This document shows positions 10,599-22,907 of a stretch of DNA of 64,000 nt, one piece after another. Each line of letters starts with the position of its first letter. The first letter of the stretch is position 1. The position numbers and the translations under genes are program-made. This DNA comes from Bufo bufo. Its lineage: Eukaryota > Chordata > Amphibia > Anura > Bufonidae. The notes under the pieces were generated by a model, which was not told the DNA's origin, did not search any database, and saw only the letters and a program-made list of their open reading frames with translations. The stretch covers positions 140,550,968 to 140,614,967 of the forward strand of contig NC_053390.1 of assembly GCF_905171765.1 (NCBI RefSeq), in the 5' to 3' direction.

Positions 10599-11205
10599 AG
10601 GGAATATTTAATCAGAAAATTACCTATTGTTTAAATCACATTTTTAAAGAATTTTTGATGATGTTATTTTTTATTTTCCATGTCAGTATCTATATTTACA
10701 CAAATACCATAAATTCCTGCAGTTTTCGCATTGGTCACTAAGCCTAATAATAGGCGCCACTTCTTGGTCTGTACAGATCACTTTACTGCAGTTATCTACT
10801 TATCTGTCATTCTAATCCTGTCTGTAATGGTATCACCTCTGGGTATAGATAAGACAGGATCCACCATTCACAGTAGGTGAGTGTCAGATCTTATCTATCC
10901 TTTCCTTGTACAATGACCTCTGCACAGGTCACAGAGCATGTCCAGAAAACTCTCCCATAGAAATAAATGAGGTCCCCTCCAGACCATTGTGTCTATGGAC
11001 CATGTTGCTGCCGTAAAGCAATTCTTTAAATACTTTCTAAATGCTGCTAAGAACAGCTCAGGCAAGATTGCAGCACCCATAATCATGTTCAGAAAATAGA
11101 ATTAAAAAATTTGCAATCAGAAAATAAACACAAATTAGATAAAAAGGATACATTTAGTTTTTATCTGGTTTTAACTGGCAGATACATTTTTGGGTGACAT
11201 TTAAG
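10599..11205. mobile_element. Possible second TTAA MITE sharing a flank
   Basis: Starts AGGGAATATTTAATCAG immediately after the TTAA that ends the previous element. Its first 190 bp are the reverse complement of 5880-6041. The right end is not clear, so the end is a guess. Confidence 0.4.
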
Positions 11206-11900
11206 GGGACACTTCCGTCAGAAAGGGGTATTTTTGCACTTTGCACTGTCCAATAACACAAGTCAAATCATAGTCCAAATATTAGCCCAATTTGCAATTC
11301 TGGAGCATGGACCTTTATAAATCTGGATTTTAAAATTGCGCTTTAGATTTCTGAATTCTGTCTGTATGCCAAAAATTTGCTCCAAAACTTTGTGCACCCA
11401 AAAAATATGTCCGTGAGCCAAAAAAGCCAACTATAAGTTGCCATTGTTTTACTCCAAAAATGCACCAAAATTTTGGAGCATTTTTGGTAAACAGAGGTGC
11501 ATTTAGGCCACATCCTTTACTATGAACACACATATTTTACTGTGAACCCACACCCTTTCCAAAAAAAACACACCCCTTGTCAGACAAGGTATAAAAAGCT
11601 TAGAAAAGTGTTTAAAACTGCTGGTAAATGAGATGCAAAGCATGCAAGCCAGTTTTTTGGCATAATATGCCATAAAACTGGTACATTTTCAATAATTTAT
11701 CTGCCACAAATATTTTTTAAGAATATTTGGTTGTTTTACATTTCTGCTGCACTTTGCCATTGAAGACTAAATATGAAAATAAAGCTGCTATATAGAGATC
11801 CCTTTATTTTTTTCCTACTGCTGCTAAATATTAGATGTAAAATTGGTATAACAATATAACAGTTTTATAGTTTTCTTGACAGGTCTAGATACACAGAAGA
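11206..11900. other. Unassigned non-coding stretch
   Basis: A/T-rich with several short inverted phrases (ACCAAAATTTTGGAGC near 11465). No element with both ends and no coding signal. Confidence 0.4.
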
Positions 11901-11906
11901 GCACTG

Positions 11907-12130
11907 CACTTGTGAGTGTAAAGTCTGTATTAGACAGGCCCACGGAAGGGCTTCAAGATCTGTGCCTCTGCGTCGCAAAAGAAAAGACATGTCCTATCTT
12001 TCTCCGCATTTTGTGGATCGTGGACCCATTGAAGTCAATGGGTCCACACCTGGGATGCAGAGTGCACACTGCCAGTGCCCGTTTTTTTTTTTGCATACCT
12101 CCAGTTTGCAGTCCGTGGGCATGAGGCCTA
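11907..12130. mobile_element. Harbinger-like MITE fragment
   Basis: The right end GTGGGCATGAGGCCTAG corresponds to the GGCCTCATGC termini seen at 957 and 55266. Internal GGACCCATTGAAGTCAATGGGTCC is a typical inner palindrome. The left terminus is degraded. Confidence 0.45.
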
Positions 12131-12668
12131 GTTGGTGGGTGTCCAACTGCCAGGACCCCCATCTCTCATTTTCCCTGACCGGAGGAGCTCCTGGTCACAT
12201 ATTTTGTAGGGTACACCAATATAGTGCCATTCAAAAAAAACTGTTTCATTTCAGAACTAATGGGGATCCCCGATATCAGACCCAATCTGCTCAGAATGTA
12301 ACAGCATATACTTGTACATGGCTACTGAAAGATTTAGGGTCTTTGGAGTGAAAACATTTTTTTTTTTTATTGGAGAAGATTGTCCTGCCATTGGAAAAAG
12401 ATATTGGGGCCCACGGCAGAATCCTTTGGTACTCTGGTGGGCCAGTCCAACACTGGTTTAGCCTTTTTATTGCAGCCATCATCTGAGTTCCAACAATGTC
12501 CTACCTCGGGAAAAATCAAACCAGCAAAATTTTGAGTTTAGCCATTCGTCTGAATAGTACATAATCGTAAAATATTGGTTAAAAAATTATTTACTTACTA
12601 AATCGCTCCATTTTTTTGCGGATGTAAACTGTCACATGTTTAAAAGTGTGGATTTTCCTCAATCCTCA
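12131..12668. other. Unassigned stretch with repeat scraps
   Basis: GGTGGGTGTCCAACTGCCAGGACCCCC near 12136 resembles the GGGGGTCCGA family, but no bounded element is seen. No coding signal. Confidence 0.35.
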
Positions 12669-12669
12669 A

Positions 12670-13088
12670 AGGGAATGTGCACTGTACCCTATCTGGTTAG
12701 AGAGCCTGATTAAAATTTTTGGTCACCTATTTGAACCGACCCACTTGTTTTGACAAAATCACCATTAGGCAGCTCCAGTGTGAGTAGAGTGCTGGAGTCT
12801 ACTCAATATAGTGCACAAGCGTGGAGTCCAGATATTCATGAGTTCCTGACTCTTCTGAGCCCCACTGATGATTTATACAGCTGTCTTACTATACTTTGAG
12901 CAGCGAGAGATGAATATGAGGACTACCGAGCTCCTGCATTGTATTGAGTGGGCTCCAGTGGCTCAACAGTGATGTTAACAAATGACTGGGTCAATTCAAG
13001 AAAGTGATCGAGAACTTTGATTAGGGTCTCTGTGACCACTATAGGTTGCCCTCAATTAGGGTAGCAAAAAACTGGTGACAGGTTGCCT
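12670..13088. mobile_element. TTAA-type MITE, probable
   Basis: The right end GGTGACAGGTTGCCT is followed by TTAA (13089-13092). The left end near AAAGGGAATGTGCAC is weak. The inner text TGAGTAGAGTGCTGGAGTCT and its partner around 12945 are partly inverted. Similar wording occurs at 29945-30235. Confidence 0.4.
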
Positions 13089-13539
13089 TTAAACTTTGCA
13101 TATGAATATGTTTACACGCATAAAGTATACTGTGGATTGAACTAATACTATATCATTGGGGATGCTGTGAGATGCAATCAGGCTAGGTGGTTCAATAAAT
13201 CTAAGGAACGTTGTGTATGGCATCTATTAATTAAAGAGACCCATTAACAAGAATCTTTTGGCACTCTATGGCTGCCGTAACAAGTATGTTGTCCAGCATC
13301 TTATATCAGGTTGAGCAAGGAAATTTAATTACAGTATAGTCACATGTTAAACTTCAAAAATTAATTTCAGGTAAAGCTAAAAGATTAACTATACACAATC
13401 TCTAAATGTTCCCATTGACTCATCATTATTTATACCAGAAACTGGTGTAAATAATAAGTGAAATCCGCGGCAGCTCCGAGCTGGAGTACATTTCACAATG
13501 ACGCATGGACTGCCGGAGGAGGCAGACGGCTGTATGAAT

Positions 13540-13770
13540 GAGTCCGCATCCGTTCTGCAATTTTGCGGAACGGGTGCAAACCAATTCATTTCAATTGGGC
13601 TGCAAAAGATGCAGACACCACACAGTGTGCTTTCCGCATCCGTAGTTCAAGAATGGGCATTTTCTATTATGGTTGCGGCCGTGTGCGGTCCGCAAATTGC
13701 GGAACACACATGGCCGGTATCCATGTTTTGCGGACCCGCAAAGCACTACGACCGTCTGAATGGGCCCTTA
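13540..13770. mobile_element. Decayed Harbinger-like MITE
   Basis: Right end CGACCGTCTGAATGGGCCC plus TTA. The interior TCCGCATCCGTTCTGCAATT is shared with 57048-57326. The left end is lost. Confidence 0.5.
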
Positions 13771-13829
13771 TGTCTTGTTATAAATGACATGGCTCCACCG
13801 GCAGCTCAGGCCCCATCAGGACTGGCATA

Positions 13830-14620
13830 GTACACGCTGGTCTTGATAAATAAGAGCCATCGTGTTACCATTACCTGAAGTTTTAGAAGTACAAAAAAAT
13901 TGTTCTAGATAGCTCTACACCAATCTCATTCCACCATTACAGAGCTTAAACCAAATGCTAGGATTAGGGGCAGACAGCTTTTAAAAAGGGAAGTGTGTCA
14001 ACATGAATACTAATGAAATGAATACATTTCAGTTAAATGTAATAATACAAAAACAGGGAAATATCTGTCTGCCTGGCAGACAGACCTACATTTAGCAGAT
14101 ACCAGAATAAGTAATATTCAAATGCATAGTGTCAATTGTGATGTTTAGTGCAGGAGGAACTGTTTGTTTTCATTGTTTGGGCTGCACCCATTAGTTCCAA
14201 TGAATGGGAAATCTTAAAGTGTCCCTCAATTCTATTGTCCCACCCAATCTGACACTGGATATGAGGAGGCACAGGATGCATGCAGATCGATACACATACC
14301 ACGGCAACTACGCGACACCTGGAGAGTATCATGCACGGATACTACTCTTAAAAATAGGACCTATGCACCTTGTTCTCCAGTGTGCGCTCACATTTCTCAA
14401 AGTCTGATGCTATTTCAAGTGGGAGGATTAGATTGGATGGAAAAGTAACAGCATGTAATGTGATATTTCAGAAACTGTGTTGCAACTTTGTGAAAACAAT
14501 TTAGATAAGTACCTTTGTTGAGATGGTTTAACTATTCCCTCATTTACAAAGTTCCATGAAAAGTAAAGTAGGAAGTAAGCCCTTATGTCAACTACATCAA
14601 CACCTTGTAGGGATTATTAT
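13830..14620. other. Unassigned non-coding stretch
   Basis: A short palindrome (TGTCTGCCTGGCAGACA near 14067) is the only notable structure. No coding signal. Confidence 0.4.
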
Positions 14621-14639
14621 TATTTTTAAACCTGCCAGT

Positions 14640-14990
14640 TCCCCCACAGCTAATGTAACTGTGAAGAAATCCATACTTACCTGCCTTCCACGTCCTACCC
14701 ATCAGTTGTAGCACCGTGGTTCTCTTCACTAGACTTCCAGTCCCTGTCTGCCAACTTGCGTGTAGCCAATGATTGGCCTTAGTGGTGGCGTGTCCCCAAG
14801 CAGCAGATGACCTAACACAGTGATATGCTCCTTGGGGACACGTCATCACTGAGGCCAGTCATTGGCTGCAGAAGTGCACATGACTCCATTCATGTGGAGC
14901 TTGACAGATTGATACCAGAAGTCCAGTGAAGGTAGACGAGGAGCCACAAAGCAGAGTTGATGGAAGCAGGTATGTATATACTTCTCTCGG
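14640..14990. repeat. Diverged long inverted repeat
   Basis: GGCGTGTCCCCAAGCAGC (about 14787) pairs with CTTGGGGACACGTC (about 14831). CCAATGATTGGCC and GGCCAGTCATTGGC also pair, as do outer blocks near 14660 and 14970. This looks like an old foldback MITE with eroded ends. Confidence 0.5.
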
Positions 14991-15064
14991 ATACCACTGG
15001 AAGCTATGTCTTCTTGGCCAATAGGAGCACCCAACCTCACTAACACTATCATGGCTGAATAAGG

Positions 15065-15230
15065 CTATATTCACACGTGGCAGATGTGTTTCAAAATGAA
15101 AACTGTCCTATTCATTTAATTGAGGCTTGAAGAAATCCAAGCACATGCTGTAGAAACCATCCAATCAGACGGATGGCTCCAATTTTCAGTTGCATAAATT
15201 TCTACAAAAAAAGGCCACTTGTGAACATAC
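15065..15230. mobile_element. MITE fragment
   Basis: Begins AAGGCTATATTCACACGTGG and ends with CACTTGTGAACATACC, a loosely inverted pair of the TTCACAC-type terminal family. Strongly decayed. Confidence 0.35.
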
Positions 15231-17471
15231 CAAAATGTGACTCCCTGTTGATAAATTGCAACTCCAAGCATGCACAGGCTGAGACTGGAGTTGGCTTATT
15301 TTTAAGACCCCTTTTATCTCAAACTACCTTGAACCCCTAGCAGATACAGTCTGCTGAAGAGTTCTCTACTATTGTCAGTGAAAACAATGCTTGTGACATA
15401 TAAGTGCTTGTCAGGTGATGAACAGCTCTTCATAGGCACATCACATTACAACCTACAAGGACAGCATGAACAATGCGTATACTTAGTAATTGGCACAATA
15501 CCATATTGTAAGGAGACCATACCAAGAATCAGTAATGGCTCTTCAGACATCAGGAGAATCATTATCATGTACATTCATCCAAGAAGAATGAGGATCTCAT
15601 GCAGCTACTCACTTGACTACTAAAGGATCTGGAATTGATCATCTCATTCATTCATCATGCCAGAAATACCAGAACTAAAAGTTAGGTGCAAAAAGGTCAT
15701 GGTGGTCTGTCCGGTACCTTATGATATGACAATAATATGCAATGGAGATGCACTCTATCTTAATTATTTATTAGAACAATGCCAGTGTTGTCTTTAAAAT
15801 ACAGTACATAAATATATAACACGACACAAATCCACCATACCTCAGATTCAGCCGCGCACTGGTTAGGTATTCAGCACTGTTAAATATTACAAATTGTTTT
15901 AAGACAACACAAGTGTTGCCAAAGCCTGGGAACAAATATTTGGACAGCTATCAAAATCCTGTGCGTGCAGTTATGAATGAGAAAAGGCATCAGGAATACT
16001 CAAATGTCTCAAACCTGTGCATTTCTCACCCCACAGATGAAACCAATCACCTCTGAGGCTACGACCACGGGTCTGAAAAAGGTGTCAAGAGCCCACTGTT
16101 GTTAAAGGACTCTTCTATTCTCAAATCTTGATTCTTCTACATCAGGGCATAAATCTGAGGACCTACTGGTACCAATCAAGAGGCTGGGAAGCTGTTATTA
16201 CTGAGCAGACACAAAGCCAAGGACACACTTCCAAGCAACCATCAATGCTTTCATACAGGCCAGTTTTTGGTTTTAAGGCACAGACTATTTCATGAACACA
16301 ATAACATCCATTGTTTACCACTGACTCGGCATCGGTACAAAATGGGCGACACCATCTATTATGGCCCTGTGTTTTCATGATCAGTTGAACTTCCACTGAT
16401 AAGACACTTATCCCCTATCCTGTGGATAGGGAATAAGTTGTCTTCATGGGACAACCACTTTAATAAATTGGGACCACCCCTCTATGAAAGACACTAAACA
16501 ACAGTTACAAAGAATAGCTCTGGAGGATCTCTGGTGTTCAAGCATTTAACAATGGGTGCTTAATGGGTGCTGCCTATGGCTGTATCTTCCCTCACTGCAG
16601 TGAAGTCTCTTCCAACCAGTTAGTCACCAGGGCTAATGGAAAGGGGTTGCACAATGCCATTAACCCAAAAATTCAGAGTGTTCTCTACATCCGGTTTCAC
16701 ATTAATGTTTCCCTACGTGTACAATGTAGCAGTGGCCTTATTGGCCCTTACATGTTAATGAACATAAAAAGGAGTAAAAAGAATAAATGAGCAGATATTA
16801 ATGTAAAGGAATTGGCTCTATACAAGTGGGCAGGTGTCATTCAATGAAGCTCTTGGGGACATTTTCTTGTAAATGGTGTAAATATTCACAGCACAACATG
16901 TGCAGAGAGGTCCCAGACATCATCAGAAATCCAGGAGAAGGCGCTTAGAAAGTGAAGCAACCAAAATCTGTATGCTGCCCTTCATAGTATCATTATAGAC
17001 ACACGATATATAATACATCTTACATATCTCCTTTCGAAGTGCAAGGACACAGGTATAGACCTCCGAGGTGCAGGAGAAAATGGCTTATGGTATTTTCCAG
17101 CCATGTTAGTGTAAGTTCATCAAAGGCAAAGCTACATATAGTATTGATATTAATAATGGGTACAGCAGTCCTCCAAACCATGAAACACGTCATGTTTTGA
17201 GCAGCAAATTGCTTGCTTGTGCTTGCAGAGAATTTGCTGAGAAGAGTGTAGGACATTTCAGAACATACAGACAGCTACTGCATTGAAGCCCAGCGACATT
17301 ACATCAGATATTCAGCAATCTGTACATACTGACAGTAAGGCTCTTTTCACTCTGCAGTGTCGGTCCCACATTTCCATTGGGTGATATCTGTCACCCATGT
17401 TAAAAAGAACATTTTTTTTTTTTACTGGAAGCCTCTGTATGGAATAGTGTACCGTAAATTGAAACCCAGTG
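15231..17471. other. Unassigned non-coding stretch
   Basis: No bounded element or RNA gene. A MITE-end-like block (TTATCCCCTATCCTGTGGATAGGGAATAAG, then TTTAAT) lies at 16405-16465. Short ORFs are unremarkable. Confidence 0.4.
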
Positions 17472-17473
17472 TA

Positions 17474-19029
17474 CAGTCGTGGCCAAAAGTTTTGAGAATG
17501 ACACAAATATTAGTTTTCACAAAGTTTGCTGCTAAACTGCTTTTAGATCTTTGTTTCAGTTGTTTCTGTGATGTAGTGAAATATAATTACACACATTTCA
17601 TAAGTTTCAAAGGCTTTTGTCGACAATTACATGACATTTATGCAAAGAGTCAGTATTTGCAATGTTGGCCCTTCTTTTTCAGGACCTCTGCAATTTGACT
17701 GGGCATGCTCTCAATCAACTTCTGGGCCAATTCCTGACTGATAGCAACCCATTCTTTCATAATCACTTCTTGGAGTTTGTCAGAATTAGTGGGTTTTTGT
17801 TTGTCCACCCGCCTCTTGAGGATTGACAACAAGTTCTCAATGGGATTAAGATCTGGGGAGTTTCCAGGCCATGGACCCAAAATGTCAACGTTTTGGTCCC
17901 CGATCCACTTAGTTATCACTTTTGCCTTATGGCACGGTGCTCCATCGTGCTGTAAAATGCATTGTTCTTCACCAAACTGTTGTTGGATTGTTGGAAGAAG
18001 TTGCTGTTGGAGGGTGTTTTGGTACCATTCTTTATTCATGGCTGTGTTTTTGGGCAAAATTGTGAGTGAGCCCACTCCCTTGGATGAGAAGCAACCCCAC
18101 ACATGAATGGTCTCAGGATGCTTTACTGTTGGCATGACACAGGACTGATGGTAGCGCTCACCTTTTCTTCTCCAGACAAGCCTTTTTCCAGATGCCCCCA
18201 AACAATCGGAAAGAGGCTTCATCGGAGAATATGACTTTGCCTAGTCCTCAGCAGTCCATTCACCATACTTTCTGCAGAAGATCAATCTGTCCCTGATGGT
18301 TTTTTGGAGAGAAGCGGCTTCTTTGCTGGCCTTCTTCACACCAGGCCATCTTCCAAAAGTCTTCGCCTCACTGTGCGTGCAGATGAGCTCACACCTGCCT
18401 GCTGCCATTCCTGAGCAAGCTCTGCACTGGTGGCACTCCGATCCCGCAGCTGAATCCTCTTTAGGAGACGATCCTGGCGCTTGCTGGACTTTCTTGGACG
18501 CCATGAAGCCTTCTTAACAAGAATTGAATCTCTTTCCTTGAAGTTCTTGATGATCCTATAAATTGTTGATTGAGGTGCAATCTTACTAGCCACAATATCC
18601 TTGCCTGTGAAGCCATTTTTATGCAACGCAATGATGGCTACACGCGTTTCTTTGCAGGTCACCATGGTTAACAATGGAAGAACAATGATTTCAAGCATCA
18701 CCCTCCTTTTAACATGTCAAGTCTGCCATTTTAACCCAATCAGCCTGACATAATGATCTCCAGCCTTGTGCTCGTCAACATTCTCACCTGAGTTAACAAG
18801 ACGATTACTGAAATGATCTCAGCAGGTCCTTTAATGACAGCAATGAAATGCAGTGGAAATTTTTTTTGGGGATTAAGTACATTTTCATGGCAAAGAAGGA
18901 CTATGCAATTCATCTGATCACTCTTCATAACATTCTGGAGTATATGAAAATTGCTATTATAAAAACTTAAGCAGCAACTTTTCCAGTTTCCAATATTTAT
19001 GTAATTCTCAAAACTTTTGGCCACGACTG
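17474..19029 (-). mobile_element. Full-length Tc1-like element (DD35E)
   Basis: A 1556-bp element with terminal repeats CAGTCGTGGCCAAAAGTTTT at both ends in inverted orientation. TA flanks it at 17472-17473 and 19030-19031. The transposase lies on the minus strand and is broken by frameshifts. Both termini are intact, so it could in principle still be mobilised in trans. It is the first of four Tc1 elements in a row. Confidence 0.9.
17650..18665 (-). pseudogene. Tc1-like transposase, frameshifted
   Basis: The likely start is MVTCKETRVAIIALHKNG at 18665. An N-terminal paired-type helix-turn-helix region follows (SKIAPQSTIYRIIKNFKERD). The frame then changes near 18350-18400 and again near 18200, around a G run. 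All three catalytic segments can be read: FSDEASF, QHDGAPCH and SPDLNPIEN. In the uninterrupted 17650-18222 segment, 35 residues separate the second aspartate from the glutamate, so this is a DD35E enzyme rather than the commoner DD34E. It ends GQHCKY and a stop. Length without the shifts is about 340 residues, normal for the family. Confidence 0.85.
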
Positions 19030-19031
19030 TA

Positions 19032-19354
19032 TACTACAAACCAGATGCCAAAAGAACAGTCTTTTGGTCTCCATCTGTATAATGGGGCCTCTGGGTTTAA
19101 TTACATTGCAGGATTATTCTAAAATTAAACTCTTCTACGTAACACTAGGTAGGGCTGATTTCTTCTAACAGACTCATCACTGCCCTTTCCCTATAAAATA
19201 AATATAGGTGGTCGCACATTGCATGGAGCCCCAAAATATTTTCTTCTATCATTTTCAAAGTAAGGCCTGATGCACAAGGATTTAATAATTATATGTTGTT
19301 ATATTACATGGCATAAACTGTATTAGGGGTGTGTGTATATATATATATATATAT
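19032..19354. other. Spacer with TA microsatellite
   Basis: About 300 bp of unassigned sequence ending in (GT)n(AT)n at 19330-19354, where the next Tc1 element begins. No coding signal. Confidence 0.5.
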
Positions 19355-19563
19355 TAGTGCCTTCCAAAAGTATTCACCCCCCTTGCCTTTTTCGTATTTT
19401 GGTGACTCACAACCTGGAATTAACATGGATTGTTTGAGGATTTGCATCATTTAATTTACAGAACATGCCCAAAACTTTGAAGATGTTATTTTTTTTATTG
19501 TGAAGCAAACAACAAATAGGACAAAATAACAGAAAAAGTCAAGGTGCATAACTATTCACCCCC

Positions 19564-20587
<1,024 letters not shown>

Positions 20588-20619
20588 GGCAGTGTTTGGT
20601 TAGTGATGCCTCTTGCTTA

Positions 20620-20866
20620 GGCTATGTTCACATCAGCGTTCAGCCTTTCCGTTCTCCTGCTCCGTTATAGGATGCAGGACTTTTGTCTCCGCTCCAAAAT
20701 CATCTTCTGAGCGGAAACCTAATGGACCCCATTATAGTCTATGGGGGTCTATGAGGTCCGTAGGCTCCGTTCGGCTCAGTTATGAGCCGAATCCTTCCTT
20801 TCCGTTTTCCTGCTCCTATAACGGAGTAGGAGAACGGAAAGGCTGAACGCTGATGTGAACAAGGCC
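20620..20866. mobile_element. Harbinger-like MITE nested in Tc1
   Basis: Termini GGCTATGTTCACATCAGCG and its inverted partner CGCTGATGTGAACAAGGCC. TTA flanks both ends (20617-20619, 20867-20869). Removing it and one TTA restores a continuous Tc1 sequence (TTGCTTAGGTGTTGC). The interior CCTAATGGACCCCATTATAG is typical of such foldbacks. It must be younger than the host Tc1 copy. Confidence 0.8.
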
Positions 20867-21236
20867 TTAGGTGTTGCAGCTTCTGGGGCCTTTCTAAAAA
20901 GGTGTGTATATGTAATGACAGATCATGTGACACTTAGATTGCACACAGGTGGACATCATTTCACTAATTAAGTGACTTCTGAAGGTAATTATTTGCACCA
21001 GAGCTTTTTATGGGCTTCCTAACAAAGCGGGTGAAATACATACGCACATGCCAATTTTCTGTTTTCTGTTTCTAAACAATAGTTTTATTTATATATCTTT
21101 CTCATTTCACTTCACCAACTTAGACTATTGTGTTCTGATCCATCACATAAAATTCTGATTAACATAACATTGAACTTAAGGCTGTAATGTAAAATACGCA
21201 AAAAGTCAAGAGGGGTGAATACTTTTGCACTGTATA

Positions 21237-22822
21237 CACATTGAACAAAAATCTAAACGCAACACTTTTGGTTTTGCTCCCATTTTGCATGAGCTGAACT
21301 GAAAGATCTGAAACATTTTCTACATACACAAAAGACCCATTACTCTCAAATATTGTTCACAAATCTGTCTAAATCTGTGTTAGTGAGCACTTCTCCTTTG
21401 CTGAGATAATCGATCCCACCTCACAGGTGTGGCATATCAAGGTGCTGATTAGACAGCATGAATATTGCACAGGTGTGCCTTAGACTGCCCACAATAAAAG
21501 ACTACTCTGAAACGTGGAGTTTGATCACACAGCACAATGCCAAGGACGTCGCAACGTTTAAGGGAGCGTGCAATTGGCATGCTGACTGCAGGAATGTCTA
21601 CCAGAACTGTTGCTTGAGCAATGAATGTTCATTTCTCTACCATAAGCCGTCTCCAAAGGCACTTCAGAGAATTTGGCAGTACATCCAATCGGCCTCACAA
21701 CAGCAGACCACGTGTAACCACACAAGCCCAGGATGTCCACATCCAGCATGTTCACCTCCATGATCGTCTGAGACCAGCCACCCAGACAGCTGCAGCAACA
21801 ATCGGTTTGCATAACCGAAGAATTTCTGCACGAACTGTCAGAAACCATTTCAGGAAAGCTCATCTGCATGCTCGTCGTCCTCATCGGGGTCGGAACCTGA
21901 CTGCAGTTCGTCGTCTTAACCGACTTGAGTGGGCAAATGCTCACATTCGATGGCATCTGGCACGTTGGAGAAGTGTTCTGTTCAGGGATGAGTCCCGTTT
22001 TTCACTGTTCAGGGCAGATGGGTGAGCGGTTTGCTGACGTCAACGTTGTGGATCGAGTGGCCCATGGTGGGGTTATGGTATGGGCAGGCGTATGTTATGG
22101 ACAATGAACACAAGTGCATTTTATTGATGGCATTTTGAATGCACAGAGATACCGTGACGAGATCCTGAGGCCCATTCTTGTGCCATTGATCCACGATCAC
22201 CACCTCATGATGCACTGCCCCATATTGCAAGGATCTGTACACAATTTCTGGAAGTTGAAAACATCCCAGTTCTTGCATGGCCAGCATATTCACCGGACAT
22301 GTCACCCATTGAGCATGTTTGGGATGCTCTGGATCGGCATATACGAGACAGCGTGTTTTAATTCCTGCCAATATTCTGAAACTTCGCACAGCTATTGAAA
22401 AGGAGTGGACCAACATTTAACAGGCCACAATCAGCAACCTGATCAACTCTATGCGACGGAGATGTGTTGCACTGCGTGAGGAAAATGGTGGCCACACCAG
22501 ATACTGACTGGTTTTTTGACCCCCCCCTCCCTCAGTAAGGCAAAACTGCACATTTCAGAGTGGTCTTTTATTGTTGGCAGTCTAAGGCACACCTGTGCAA
22601 TATTCATGCTGTCTAATCAGCACCTTGATAGGACACACCTGTGAGGTGGGATGGATTATCTCAGCAAAGGAGAAGTGCTCACTAACACAGATTTAGACAG
22701 ATTTGTGAACAATATTTGAGAGTAATGGGTCTTTTGTGTATGTAGAAAATGTTTCAGATCTTTGAGTTCAGCTCATGCAAAATGGGAGCAAAACCGAAAG
22801 TGTTGCGTTTATATTTTTGCTC

Positions 22823-22828
<6 letters not shown>
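21237..22828 (+). mobile_element. Tc1-like element with long inverted repeats
   Basis: The left end CACATTGAACAAAAATCTAA pairs with the right end near 22805-22828 (AGTGTTGCGTTTATATTTTT, CTCAGTGTG). Pairing extends inward about 250 bp, to TGTGCCTTAGACTGCC on the left and GGCAGTCTAAGGCACA on the right. The left TA (21235-21236) touches the TA of the previous element. On the right it runs into a GT/TA microsatellite. The transposase is on the + strand. Confidence 0.85.
21537..22507 (+). pseudogene. Tc1-like transposase, frameshifted
   Basis: Starts MPRTSQRLRERAIGMLTAGM at 21537. The DNA-binding part (MNVHFSTISRLQRHFREFGS) and RPHRGRNLTAVRRLNRLEWA are readable in one frame to about 22025, including the first catalytic block FRDESRFSLFRADG. 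Frame changes follow. The second block is degraded (DALPHIARICTQFLE, where a QDNARPH-type motif is expected). The third reads AWPAYSPDMSPIEHVWDALD. The C-terminus NSMRRRCVALREENGGHTRY and stop at 22505-22507 are intact. About 320 codons in total, normal for the family. Confidence 0.85.

Positions 22829-22904
<76 letters not shown>
22829..22904. repeat. (TG)n(TA)n microsatellite
   Basis: A short TG run followed by about 70 bp of pure TA. It lies between two Tc1 elements. Tc1 family elements insert at TA, so it acts as a target-rich spacer; it may also have expanded after insertion. Confidence 0.95.
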
Positions 22905-22907
<3 letters not shown>

